Positions 1 through 10,490 of a DNA stretch of 64,000 nucleotides are shown piece after piece. A program made the position numbers and the translations under genes. The notes below the pieces were generated by a model. The model had not been told where the DNA came from. It saw only the letters and a program-made list of their open reading frames with translations, and did not search any database. Within the stretch, counting starts at the first letter, position 1. Each line of letters opens with the position of its first letter. Source of the DNA: Peromyscus leucopus (lineage: Eukaryota > Chordata > Mammalia > Rodentia > Cricetidae); assembly GCF_004664715.2 (NCBI RefSeq), contig NC_051066.1, positions 82,237,735 through 82,301,734 of the forward strand, written 5' to 3'.

Positions 1-417
1 AGCAATGCCTGAATGGGTAAATTGACTCCTAGATTACTTTATTATTTTATTTTAGCCCTGTTAGGCCTCAATGCTCAAAAATAACTCTTTGTAGAAAAAA
101 AAAAAAAAAGGATACATGGAGTAAGTACCACCCATAGGCAACAAATATTAACATTTTCCAACATTTCTTTTCAGGTTTGTGTCCACACATGTAATTTTAC
201 AGATATAGAATATTTTGCCTATTAACTTAAAGTATAAAACATTCTTCATTTCAAATTATCTACAGTATTCATTTATGCCATAAGCAAACATTATTATTAA
301 TTTTTGAGGTTGCTCACTATCCCATCAGAAAGCTGTTAGTGGGGATTTTTCTTCTATGTGGACATTGTATTTGTGTCAACGTCTTTTCTTTATGAAATGT
401 TCTGTTATAAAAATTCA
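1..417. other. anonymous AT-rich DNA
   Basis: No coding frame, SINE or LTR was recognised. A 15-base A run sits at 95-109. The sequence changes to GC-rich repeat near 418. Confidence 0.5.
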
Positions 418-2905
418 TGCAGACATGCCCGCCTGAGGCTTTCCACCCACCACTGGTAGGAGACAACAGGAGCCTGCCCAGCACCCTCAAGACAAAGATC
501 CACAGGCCTGCCAGAGTTCTGGTCAGGTAGAGACAACACAGGCCTTCCAGGAGCCTTGTGGTACCAGGAAGTCGGGCTCTATTATGGTGAGCACATATAG
601 GGTGGGGCATAGAAGAGAGAGAGACAAAATGGTTCATGTCCTGTGGAGAGAGGCAGATCCAAAGAGGTGAAGGCAGTGAGGAATGGGCTGAGTTGGGTGG
701 TCTGCTTGCCACCCAGGGTCATGGTGATATCCTGGCCTGCTGCCAAGGGCTATGTCTGTGCCCTTGACCCTGCCACAGCCATGGTCTGTGTTGATGACCA
801 CTGAAGGCTGAAAGGATAGAGCTGTACAGAATTGGCCCCACCCCTCACCAGCTGCAACACTGAGGAGAGCTGTCACTGCCCCTCAACAACTGCAAGACTT
901 GAGAGGGTGGGTCCTGCTCTTGCCGGGGCAGCATGACAGAGCTGACCCTGTTAGTGAGGGGTGCAAGTGAGCTAGTCCTGAGGGTGTGAGAGTGGGAGAA
1001 CTGGTCCTAACGCCCCTCATCTGACATGTGGTAGCATGGGCAAGGGAAAGATATCCTCCCCACTCCTCACCACCTGCAGCGGGCGGGAGAGTGTAGACTA
1101 AAGTTTCTTGGTCCCACCCAGCTCTGCCCAGGCAACAGCCTATAAAATCATCTCTCAGAGGCTTAATACTAATTACACTGTTTGGTCTATGGCTCAGGCT
1201 TCTTGCCAGCTAGCTCTTTCATCTTAAATTAACCTATTTCTATTAATCTATGTATTACCACATGGCCATGGCATTACCAGTCTGCTGGCATGTTGCTCCT
1301 TGGGCAACGGGCTAGCATGTCCTTGACTGCCTTTCTTCTTCCTGTCTCTTTGCTGCGATTTCCAGGCTGGCTATAACCTGTCTTGCCATAGGCCAAAGCA
1401 GCTTTTTTTTTTTTTTTTTTTATTAACCAATGGTAGCAACACATATTCACAGCATACAGAAGATCATCCCACAGCAAGAGAGCTGACCCAGCCCCTCTCC
1501 AACTGCAACACTAGAGAGAGCAGGCCCTGAGTCTATCTCACCTGGGCAGTATAGCAGTGTTAACCCTGTGGACAGGGGCACAGATGAGCACACCCTGAGA
1601 GTGTGAGCCTGGGGAATATGACCCTGTCCTCATCTGCCATACAGTGGGGGGAGTGAGGGAGAGCTGCTACCCCGACTTCTTACCACCTGTGGTAGGTGGG
1701 GAGAGCTGGTCCTTGTGTCACAAGAATGGAAGAACTGGCCCTGCCCCTCACCAGCTGCAGCTCTCAGCAGAGCAGACCCTGCACCTCGCCTGGGCAGCGC
1801 TGTAGTGCTGAGCTTGCTGATAGGGGTGGAGGTGAATCTTCCCTGAGGCCAGGAGAGTGAAAGAGCTGGCTCTGCATCCCTCGCCTGCCATGCAATGGTG
1901 AGGATGAGGGAAAGATGCCCGTCCTTCTTCTCCCCTTTGCCACATTCAGCAGGCGAGACTCTGTCCTTCACCAGTTGCCACACATGGGAGAGTGGGCTCT
2001 GCACCTGACCTGGATAGCACAGTAGAGCTAACCTCATTGATAGGGGCATAGGGGAGTTGGTCAGAGAACATGAGCATGAGAGATCTTGCCCCGTCCCTCT
2101 TCTGCCATACAGTGGTTTCCTGGGCAAGGGAGAGAGGGTCCTCCCCAGCCCTTCACTGCTTGTGGCAGGTGAGAGAGCTGTCTTTGAGGTCATGAGAGCA
2201 GGAGAGCTGGCCCCGCCTCTTACCAGCTGCAGCACTTGGCAGGGTGGGCCCTGCACCCCACCTGGGCAACACAGTAGAGCTGGCCCTGGTGGTATGAGTA
2301 TAGGTGAGCTGGCCCTGAGTGCATGAGGGCAGGAGAACTGGCCCAGCCCCTTGCTGCTTACTTCCTAAGATGAGCTAGCCAGGATGGTGTGGGAGAGCCT
2401 ACCCTGGTGTTGGGGGAGAGCTGATGCGCCAACCAACCCTGCAACCACGCAGGCCAAGAACCAGGGCTATGAGTTGGCCCATCCCAACATCCACTTCATC
2501 TATGATCTGCTGTAGCATGTGAAGGGGCCAGTACTGCAGACCCAAAGTTGCAAGATTTCCATGACATAGGACAATGACAGAATATCCAAGAGGAGTCACA
2601 GTGAGGTCACAGTATCAATAGTGTAGCAGAAACCAGAGGTCTTTAACCAGACCAATGACTCATTGTAGTGAACACTTACAAGTAAGATGTACAGACTAAA
2701 GGGTATACTGTGTGACTCACTGGGCAACGCTACAGCTTCCACATTGAGATTTTTCTTTTCTTTTAAATTTTATTCTTTTTTTTTTTTTTTTTTTTTATCT
2801 TGGTTCAGGTTGCAAGGACAGAGGGTGGATGTGAAGGGGCAGGAAAATGAGTAGAATCGAGATGCATGATGTGAAATCCAGAAAGAGTCAATAAAAAGTT
2901 AAATG
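418..2905 (+). repeat. GC-rich retroposon-like unit with tandem modules
   Basis: A 2.1-kb GC-rich block (excluding a nested LTR at 1092-1476) made of variants of 'GAGAGCTGGCCCTGCCCCTC' and 'CCAGCTGCAGCACT'. The module marker recurs near 889, 1501, 1751, 1971 and 2224, which gives spacings of about 220-255 bp once the LTR is removed. Downstream, 2409-2740 is non-tandem, a T run covers 2776-2796, and the unit closes with AATAAAAAGTTAAAT near 2890-2905, like a retroposed 3' end. A diverged copy of both parts lies inverted at 50165-50885. I do not know the family. Small frames in it (for example 2057-2326) come from the repeat modules and are not treated as genes. Confidence 0.7.
1092..1476 (-). 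mobile_element. solo LTR, family LTR-a
   Basis: Read on the minus strand it starts TGCTGTGGGATGATCTTC and ends AGTCTACA, matching the copies at 8392-8939 and 38139-38519. The flanks are GGAGAG (1086-1091) and AGAGAG (1477-1482), 5 of 6 identical, consistent with a 6-bp target duplication. An internal T run (1403-1421) is an expanded A tract of the element. No internal retroviral sequence adjoins it, so this is a solo LTR. It interrupts the tandem modules of the host repeat. The name may be a cricetid class II ERV (mys/MYSERV-like), which I cannot confirm. Confidence 0.85.
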
Positions 2906-3990
2906 AAAGAAATTCATGTGAATGGATTTTTGCATATGCCCTTGATTTCTTCATTAGAATATACTTCTAAGTGTGGTTGTATTAGGCATGACTTGGGACT
3001 TTATCAGTTGTAAATAATATTAGGAAATATATTATTTGGGGGAAATTGTTATTCAGAATTCAAGCTAGTCTATATTGTGATATTGATCCATTTATGTGAA
3101 TAATCTAAAATCTTAGAAGACAAAAAATTTGAGGTGTATCTGAAATGTGAAAAGTCTGAACTGTAAGCCACTGACACATTGAGATATAGAGGACATTCTT
3201 ATCTTACCCATGGGTTCTTATCTTATACTTTGGGTAAGGTACACATGTCTGTCATTCCTTAATATGTAAAGTCCCTAAGAGCCAAGACCAAAGTCTTTTC
3301 AAATTTTCATTATAATATCTAGAACCATGCTTTGTTTAGAATATCTTTTCAATAAATAATCATGAATAAATAGATAAAATTTAGATCTTAAGTGGCTAAA
3401 GGATTCTCTAGAAGTCATATAGCTTTTCAAGGTGTGTTCTGACTCTAATCACTCACTCTGGACTTCTAACTTTGTTCTTTCAATATTACCAATGCCACAC
3501 TGTGTTCTCCCAGAAAACAACAACTGAAGTAAAAGGTTATGTGCTGCTGCATGAGGAAAGAAAGAAGGAAACAGGAAAGGCAGGAGTTTAATTAAGAGGA
3601 TGCCCACTGTTGCTATTCAAGACAACTGATTACTTGACATTGTTGGATCATTTACTGGGAAGGCTTGTCAACAGCATGTCAGCATAGTCCTTACTGGTAG
3701 AAAGAGAGAGAGAGAATTTATGTGTTAATGTCCTCTGGAGCATTCATCCAGTGATGGTACATAAGTAGGCACTAGTGGACTCCTCTCAAGTGGGACATGA
3801 GAGAAAGGATAGATACATCATTGTGTTGTGAGCACTACAGTCAGTTGCTATGAGAGGATCAGAGTAGAGTGTAAAAAGTGTCTGACACACTACCTTGCAC
3901 TAAATGAGTAATTTAGTTAGTAGATATTAAATAAATTGTATGTGGAGTTGTCAGTGGTGGGTACATGCTCAGAACCTAGATGCAGGCTAT
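2906..3990. other. anonymous DNA, possible old L2/MIR tail
   Basis: Mostly unrecognised AT-rich sequence. Bases 3270-3370 (CTAGAACCATGC then TTCAATAAATAATCATGAA) resemble the 3' end of an L2/MIR-type repeat, with low certainty. No coding frame is convincing. Confidence 0.35.
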
Positions 3991-3993
3991 TAT

Positions 3994-4060
3994 TATTCTC
4001 CCTCCCCCCCTCTTTCTATCTATATCTCATCTCTCTTTCCCTCTCTCTCTATCTCTCTGA
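3994..4060. repeat. CT-rich low-complexity tract
   Basis: A pyrimidine-rich run of CTCC, CTAT and CTCT units that passes directly into an antisense SINE. Confidence 0.75.
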
Positions 4061-4062
4061 GT

Positions 4063-4235
4063 CAGAGTGTGATGTATCATGTTTTCTAGGCTTTCCAACT
4101 AATTTTGTAGCTGGGGGTGACCTGATATTACTAGCATGCCTCCCCACATCTGGTTTATGCAGTGATGGAGAAAAGTTTTGGTTTTATGCATGGTATGTAG
4201 TTGCTTTATCAATGGAGCTAAATCCCCAGACTCCC
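4063..4235 (-). mobile_element. old antisense ID/B4-type SINE
   Basis: The right end, GGAGCTAAATCCCCAG, is the reverse of the tRNA-Ala-derived ID/B4 start (GGGGATTTAGCTC). The remainder is B1-like but strongly diverged. This frame was once open in part (3936-4277) only by chance. Confidence 0.5.
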
Positions 4236-4654
4236 AGTCTGTGGTCTCTAAATATATATAGATTCTGCTTAACATAAGCAGCCAACTGATTCATTTTTTT
4301 CTCCTCGATTCATTTTCTTTCCCCTTCTCTCTGCAAGCTGTTTTTGAGAGATCTACATTTTCCTAGGATGGTAGATTTGGCCAATGAACATTCTGGGAAC
4401 AAGTTGTAGGGGGGATGAAAGATGGGAACTCTGGATCTTGGTCACCTCAGCTTCTTCTTGCATTTAGTCCTTATAGCAACTAAACCAGAATTCTAGCTTT
4501 CTCCTGGGACCACTTGGTGTGATTCTCAGCCAGGCCTTGTCTCTTGAAATCTACTTGTTCTCAAAGATTATCCAATCTATTGCCACATAGATAGTAGCTC
4601 CCTTATGCTGCTAATCTATCCAGAGACTTGCTGTTGCTCCACTGACTTAAAAAA
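4236..4654. other. anonymous DNA
   Basis: No repeat, RNA or coding signal recognised; CT-rich near 4300-4335. Confidence 0.4.
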
Positions 4655-4890
4655 AGAGACTTATTATTATTATTTTTTAATTTTATGTCTAGGAATGTTT
4701 CTTTGCGTGAATGTATGTGTGTCATGTGAATACCTTGTGCCTAGGGAGCCCAGAAGAGGGCACTGGATCCTTTGGAACAGGAGTTGTAGATGGCTGTGAG
4801 CCACCATATGGGTGCTGAGAACCAAACCCTAGTCCTTTGCAAGAGCAGTAAGTACTATTATTTGTTGAACCATCTCTCCTATTTTTTCTA
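4655..4890 (-). mobile_element. B3/B2 SINE, antisense
   Basis: Antisense signature of the tRNA-derived SINE: AGAAGAGGGCACTGGATCC, GTGAGCCACCATATGGGTGC and GCAAGAGCAGTAAGTAC in the usual order. An AT-rich tail lies at its left. Moderately diverged. Confidence 0.85.
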
Positions 4891-4949
4891 CTGTCTTTTA
4901 AGCTCTTGGGTCGCCTAGTAACCAAATTCTGAGATCAAGGCCATCTCTT

Positions 4950-5113
4950 TAGATGGCCTCTCCTCTCTTCTTTCTTCACCTCCTCTCACCTCCTCTCCTC
5001 TCCTCTCCTCTCCCATCCTCTGCCCTCCCCTTCCTTACCTTCCCCTCTCCTCCTCTCTCCTCTCCATTCTCTCTTCTCCTTCCTCCTCACTCTTTTTCTA
5101 TATTTCCTTTTCT
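4950..5113. repeat. polypyrimidine tract (TCTCC-rich)
   Basis: About 160 bases almost free of purines on the plus strand, made of CTCCTCTCC-type units. Such homopyrimidine-homopurine tracts can form triplex DNA. Confidence 0.8.
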
Positions 5114-5215
5114 CTTTTTCTTTCTTGAAATAAGGTCTTGGTTTATAGCACAGGCTGGCCTTGGCTATTTCTAGGCATTGAGGTTATATATATGTGCTTC
5201 TGCATTCAGCTCCTG
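5114..5215 (-). mobile_element. degenerate antisense B1-like fragment
   Basis: The order 'GAAATAAGGTCTTGG...CACAGGCTGGCCTTGG' matches the antisense right half of B1 (GAGACAGGGTCTC...GGCTGGCCTTGAACTC) with many differences. Confidence 0.5.
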
Positions 5216-5862
5216 TTTCTGTTTCTCTAAGTGGACCTCAATGAAAACCAATCAAAAAAATAATAATCCGTTAGAGTAAATATTTTACCCCCAATAAGAC
5301 CTGAGGAATTATCACGAATATTTTTTATTTTTACTGTACACTTCATAATTAAGATTGTGTTTTGTTTGAAGCCATAAGAAGTGATCATCTAGAGGAAAGA
5401 TGTAGAGGATGAACAAAATCTTGTCAGGATTAGCATTTTGACTCATAAATAGAGAACATTATTTTTGCCATTAGGTCAGTAGAAATAAAAAAATATTGAA
5501 ATGCTATTACTTTAATTTTAAAAGAGAACTGTGGATGTAAGCTGATAAAGGGAAAAAACTGTATTATTTTCTCTCTGAATTTGTAATGCTTTCATTTCCT
5601 TTTTCTGAATATAAGAATAGAAATGGAAGGAGAGATATTGAAAGGAGTTTTAGGAGGTCAGCTCTTTCTCTCCTCACATTTTGCAGCTTCAAACAACATT
5701 TCAAATAATGTGGTACACACATTTGCACAGCTGAGATGGGCTGTGAGTTTTTAGGGAAATATTGTGGTATCCAGATTTTCTTAAAATAAATTTTAAGTGA
5801 CTGACATTAATATTATAATTGTTATAATTTCATTAATATCTATCATAGAAGATATGATGTAA

Positions 5863-5902
<40 letters not shown>

Positions 5903-6150
5903 ATCTATATCCTAATGAATTTTCAAAGTACCCCATGAACTCAGTTCATAACCCTACTTTTCAGATATATAACCAGAGGTGAAGTAATATGCCCAATTTT
6001 TCAGAGAGAGTAAATACTAGAATTTGTTTTCAAATTTGATTCTGTAAAATTTAAATTCCTAGTCTATACTATGCTACTATTTTTATTAAACAAAACCAAT
6101 TTTCTACTCTAAAGCATAAAAATATTAGCAATTACAGATATACATACTAT
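5216..6150. other. anonymous DNA with weak MIR signal
   Basis: Unrecognised AT-rich DNA apart from the tetranucleotide array at 5863-5902. Bases 5930-6040 faintly resemble antisense MIR (ACTTTTCAGATATATAACCAGAGG). No coding signal. Confidence 0.35.
5863..5902. repeat. (TATC)n microsatellite
   Basis: Ten near-perfect tetranucleotide units. Confidence 0.95.
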
Positions 6151-6154
6151 CATA

Positions 6155-6535
6155 ATTATCTTCAGTAGTCAACTTGACACACTTCAGAGAGAACCTCTAT
6201 TAAGAAATATCCTGGATGACATTGGTCCTCTATGTTTGTGAAGTGTTTTCTTCACTGCTAATTGATATAGGAGGATCTAGCCCACTGTGGGCAGGTGGGC
6301 CTGAACTGTGCAAGAAAACAGACTGAGCAAGCCAGGGGGATGAGGCAGTAAGCAGCACTCCTCCATGGTCTCTTCTTCAGCTCCTGCCTTCAGGTTCCTG
6401 TTTGAGCTCCTGTCTTAACTTCCCTATACCACAGACTGTTACATGTTCATGCAAGTCAAACAAACTGATTCTGCATTCAAGTTGGTTTTGGTCAGCATTT
6501 TGTCATGGCAATGGAAAATAAACTAATATAGAAAT
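6155..6535 (+). mobile_element. URR1-like rodent DNA-transposon repeat (name tentative)
   Basis: Shows the landmarks of a common non-autonomous rodent repeat in order: GTCAACTTGACAC, AGACTGAGCAAGCCAGGGG, CAGCACTCCTCCATGGTCTC, CAGCTCCTGCCTTCAGGTTCC and a terminal GGCAATGGAAAATAAACTAAT. Related copies, antisense, are at 13660-14066 and 61380-61660. I believe this is the hAT-Charlie-type URR1 group but did not check it. Confidence 0.65.
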
Positions 6536-6719
6536 TGATACTGAGAGTGGGGTTTATAACATTAATGGAAAAAAAAAGCCACTGTGATTTTCTGTGTTCT
6601 TTAAAACTCCAATGTAGGAATTGTGTCTCTTGAGTTTCCCCTCTTACATAATGAAATTATCAGAACTAGAGATAGAGAGCATACAAACAGATTAGTTTAT
6701 GTAGCCCTCCCAATTTTAA

Positions 6720-6818
6720 AGGTGAAACTGGGTTGGGGATTGAACTCAGTGGCAGAGTGTTGGCCTAGAACGCCCAAGGCACTAGGTTCACACCGTCCCC
6801 CACTGCCAAAAAAACAAC
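6720..6818 (+). mobile_element. ID SINE
   Basis: Contains GGGATTGAACTCAGTGGCAGAG, i.e. the tRNA-Ala-like A-box region, then TTGGCCTAGAACGCCCAAGG and TAGGTTCACACC (B-box region), and an A-rich tail. Typical of BC1-derived ID elements, with several substitutions, so probably inactive. Confidence 0.85.
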
Positions 6819-7838
6819 AATAAAATCCATGTAATATCCAACCAATCTTAAATGGGGAAAAAAAGGATAGACGGGTTAAAATGAAGTCATTTAGAATTAA
6901 GCACATGAAAAATGGAACAGATAGAATTATTTTCATGTATAGAAATACATGTAGGCTTCCATGAAGTCCTTTGGGAACTCAGAGTCATAAGGACTGTGAA
7001 TGAAAATTCTTGAAAAGAAGCTGTGTCTGGCTGTGAACAAAAAAACTCCCAGAAGGAGTTTCAGTGTCTACAGAGTCTGGGGGACTGACTGGAATCTCAG
7101 TGTTGTGGAGAGACTGGAATTGTGTAGGTTCAGAGGCTAATTCCTTTATCTTGATCTAGTTTTAGAATTCTGCAACAACCATTCTCTACCCCACTCTATC
7201 TGAACTAACACATTGTGATAATGAATAAAAACCTCTTAGAAGCTATCAGCTTTTTATAACACTAGTCTTTACCCATTCAGGAGCTAAGAATTTCATCAGA
7301 CAACACCTTGGGCTTGTAGAATAGCTCCTGCATCTCTTTGCACCTGCCTCTCTGATGTACCCACCAACGTATTTTAAATTTGCCTTGATTCATGACTTTC
7401 TTTGTTTTACAAAACTATAAAAACCTCTGAAACTGCTTCCATATTGGAATATGGAATTTTGCGTAACCTATATCTGTGTTTCCACGCCATGGCCACTCAA
7501 AATGGCTCAAAAAAAAAAAAAAAAAACAAAAAAAACAAAAAAAACAACAACAAAAAAACCCTACGTCTTATTCCTTTTAAGATGAGGACTGCGGATTTTA
7601 CATAGGCAGGACTTTGGTACAGTCAGGATATTGAGGTTCACAGTTATAATGCTATGGACCTGCTAGACTTACATTTAGAAAAAGCCAACATTTACAGTCA
7701 ACACTCATGAGAGTGATGGCCACTTTCTCGGGGCTTTTCTGGATTGAATCAAAACCCACAGCCAGTTCTCAAAGAGTGAATGGAAGGGTACCTCCCAGTT
7801 CAGTCCTGGGAAACTGAGGAAGACGCCCCCCCTCCGCC

Positions 7839-7840
<2 letters not shown>
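6819..7840. other. anonymous DNA with A-rich tract
   Basis: No repeat family or exon recognised. An A-rich tract (7509-7558) of AAAAAC and CAA units may be the tail of an old retroposon whose body I cannot identify. Confidence 0.4.
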
Positions 7841-7876
<36 letters not shown>

Positions 7877-7932
7877 TATCTGTGTCTGTCTCTCTGTCTT
7901 CCTTCCTTCTTTCCTTCCTTCCTTTCTTTTTT
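7841..7932. repeat. (TG)n followed by TC/TTCC tract
   Basis: About 17 TG units to 7875, then a TCTG/CTTCCTTC pyrimidine run to 7932. Confidence 0.95.
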
Positions 7933-8192
7933 AAGGTATCATGTGGAATATCCTTTTATGATTCATTGGGAGAGCTTTTCTGAAGACTTGAATGTATAAA
8001 TTAAATACGAGAATTCTAAGGAGACAAGGAAAAATAACAATGTTAATACTGGTGAGTAGGTCTAATTTGAATTGCAAATTAGGAATGACAGTTGCAGTGG
8101 AGACCAAGGGACCAAGAGACTGCAAGCAATAGACTGCAGAGGTGGCAGTCTACAAACCCCAAGGTATCAGGAACCCAGAGAAAAGTGTGTTC

Positions 8193-8254
<62 letters not shown>

Positions 8255-8391
8255 TCTGTGCTGGTCCACAGACCTGGAGTTCTATTCATATGAATAGACA
8301 ATCTGGTTTTCTGTGCCTTAATCAAGTCCCAAGAATTTTAATGGCCCATCAACAGAGAGGCTGGACAAATGGCAAAGTCTAAAACGTGGGG
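7933..8391. other. anonymous DNA with (CT)26
   Basis: No gene or transposon recognised. The stretch holds an uninterrupted (CT)n run at 8199-8250. Confidence 0.5.
8199..8250. repeat. (CT)26 microsatellite
   Basis: An uninterrupted dinucleotide run of 52 bases; a homopyrimidine tract. Confidence 0.97.
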
Positions 8392-8939
8392 TGCTGTGGA
8401 ATGTCATGCTGTATGCTGTGAATATGTGTTGCTCTGATTGGTTGATAAAAAAAAGGCTGATTTTTATCAGCAGTAGCCAGGCAGGAAGATTAGGTGGGAT
8501 AAGAAGACAAGGAAAATTCTGGGAAGAGGAAGGCTGAGCCAGGCGTCACCAGCCAGGCACAGAAGAGGCAAGATGACAAGGCAAGAAAAGGTACCGCCGG
8601 GCGGCGGTGGTGCACGCCTGTAATCCCAGCACTCGGGAGGCAGAGGGAGGTGGATCTCTGTGAGTTCTAGGCCAGCCTGGGCTACAGAGCGAGTTCCAGG
8701 AAAGGCGCAAAGCTACACAGAGAAACCCTGTCTCGAAAAAAATAAAAAAAAAAAGAAAAAAGAAAAAAGAAAAGGTACCAAGCTACGTGGCTAAACATAA
8801 ATAAGAATTGTGGATTGATTTAAGTGTAAGAGCTAGTCAGTAATAAGCCATACAATTTGTAATTAATATAAGCCTCTGTGTGTTTATTGGGGTCTGAGTG
8901 ACTGCGGACCAGGTGGGACACAGGAAAACCTCAGCTATA
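8392..8939 (+). mobile_element. solo LTR, family LTR-a, with nested B1
   Basis: Starts TGCTGTGGAATGTCATG and ends GGAAAACCTCAGCTATA, collinear with the copies at 1092-1476 (minus) and 38139-38519. Shared landmarks are TTGCTCTGATTGGTTGATAA, AGCCAGGCAGGAAG and TTATTGGGGTCTGAGTGACTG. The flanking 6-mers GTGGGG and ATGAGG differ by two transitions, so the target duplication is only suggestive. The 548-bp length is explained by the B1 and its target duplication at 8583-8779. Confidence 0.85.
8596..8766 (+). mobile_element. young full-length B1 SINE
   Basis: A complete 7SL-derived B1 with little decay: GCCGGGCGGCGGTGG start, TGTAATCCCAGCACTCGGG, GAGTTCTAGGCCAGCCTGG (B-box region) and a cricetid-type right end AGGAAAGGCGCAAAGCTAC, then an A-rich tail. 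It is flanked by a perfect 13-bp duplication AAGAAAAGGTACC (8583-8595 and 8767-8779). It lies inside an LTR, so it is younger than that LTR. Confidence 0.95.
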
Positions 8940-9616
8940 ATGAGGGATTTTTCTGAACTGAGGAGATAGCCCAAAATGAAATTCTTAGCCAGTTTTTATG
9001 AAAGCAAAGCTCAATAAGCCATGGCTTACAGAGCTCTTGGTAATCCACAGGGAAAGCTAGATGGAGAATGAATTTTCCTATGGCTAATGAACCACAGTCA
9101 AATAATTCTGTAGCATTCTTATTACAAAATGCCCACACATAAGGAGGCATGAGGGCAGACTATTTGAATGAGTTTATGATAAGGAAACATGAACCTGATT
9201 TGAGTTGTGCTTGGCTTCATGCATCTCATTTTCTGACCTAGCTCCTTGTTTTCCATGTGATTCTCAACGCTATTTTGTAGCGAGTCACAGAAGGGTAGTT
9301 TTCTTCCCCTTTTCTATTTTGGAATGCAAAGGGCTGGCCAACTCTATACCATGCACCCTCAATGGTATTAAGCAACTATGTACTGAAACCTCTGGCACTT
9401 TGAACCAAAATACATCTTCCCTGAATTTGAGTTGCATTTCTTAGATATTTCATCACAGGAACAGAAGATTGACTAATACAACCACAGTTGTGTACCAAGT
9501 GCTCAAACACGTGAACCTATGTGGGAAATCTCATATTCAAACTGCAATGTCTGTCATAATGGTTTTGTAGACATGAATTTCAGTGAAAAGATTTTAGGTG
9601 ATAAGACTCAATTTGT
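8940..9616. other. anonymous DNA
   Basis: No repeat, exon or RNA gene recognised. Confidence 0.4.
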
Positions 9617-9785
9617 GACCAGAGAGATGGATCAGAGAGAGGGTAAAAGACTGGCAACCTGAATTTGATCCCTAGAAGCCATGTACTAGCAGGAGAAAAT
9701 CAACATCTTCTAGTTGTCTTCAGACCTCCACACATACACCATGGCAAACGTGTGCTGCCTCCTCTCCCAATAAACAAACAAACAA
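9617..9785 (+). mobile_element. B2/B3 SINE
   Basis: CAGAGAGATGGATCAGAGAG (A-box region), CCTGAATTTGATCCCTAG (B-box region), CTTCAGACCTCCACACATAC and a CAAA tail follow the B2/B3 order. Diverged. Confidence 0.8.
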
Positions 9786-10355
9786 ATTTGCTAAATTATT
9801 TAAAACTTAAAACACTCAGTATGGTGATAGTTGCCTTTTTTCTTTGATGCTATTTCAACAAATAAAAGTAATATATAGTTATTGCATAATATTTGCAATA
9901 TCTTATAATACAGAAAACTAAACTTCAGTAATTAATGCCTATATATAGTAACTTTCAAACATAACATGTTTGGATGTGACTCTAGACTGAGGAATAGTAA
10001 ACACAAAAGAGACAATGTTTTTGAGACTTTTAGAGCCTGAGACCCTATGTTTAATGCTAACAAACAGCTGGTTGGATACCAATGGCTTCAGGTGCTGACT
10101 GTCTACCACAACCTTATCTTACTGTTGTCAATGTGGCCCATGCCTTGGTATGTAGACGTGCTGCCCTTGTAAAAGCAGACCAGCTGTGAGAGTCTTGAAA
10201 TGGACTGAGTTAATCAAGTTCAGTGACTGATGGTCCTAATTGATAGGGGAGACACAATAACCTTTTTCTCAGAGCAACTACACCATGTAATTACAGAGGA
10301 AACGGTATAGCTTTTGTTAGTTAGACTAGACACCTAATGACATTAGGCAAGCAAA
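9786..10355. other. anonymous AT-rich DNA
   Basis: No repeat or coding signal recognised. Confidence 0.4.
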
Positions 10356-10490
10356 GGCTATTATTATTCTCCATTTTAGAGACTCAGAAAACCAAAACTG
10401 ATTCAGTTAAGTAGGTAACAGCCCCAAGGTCACACAGAAAATCAGAATTCAGGTCTGTTCAACACTGAACTATGAATTAATCACTGGGAC
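10356..10490 (-). mobile_element. MIR SINE, antisense
   Basis: ATTATTCTCCATTTTAGAGA, GTTAAGTAGGTAACAG and CCCAAGGTCACACAGAAAA are the antisense MIR core in order. An old mammalian repeat. Confidence 0.8.

Noticed and set aside
1630..2326. 208- and 89-codon frames in the GC-rich block
   Set aside because: They arise from the repeated GAGAGCTGG/CCAGCTGCAG modules; the long minus-strand frame has Ser/Pro/Leu-rich content set by base composition, and the inverted relative at 50 kb does not keep it.
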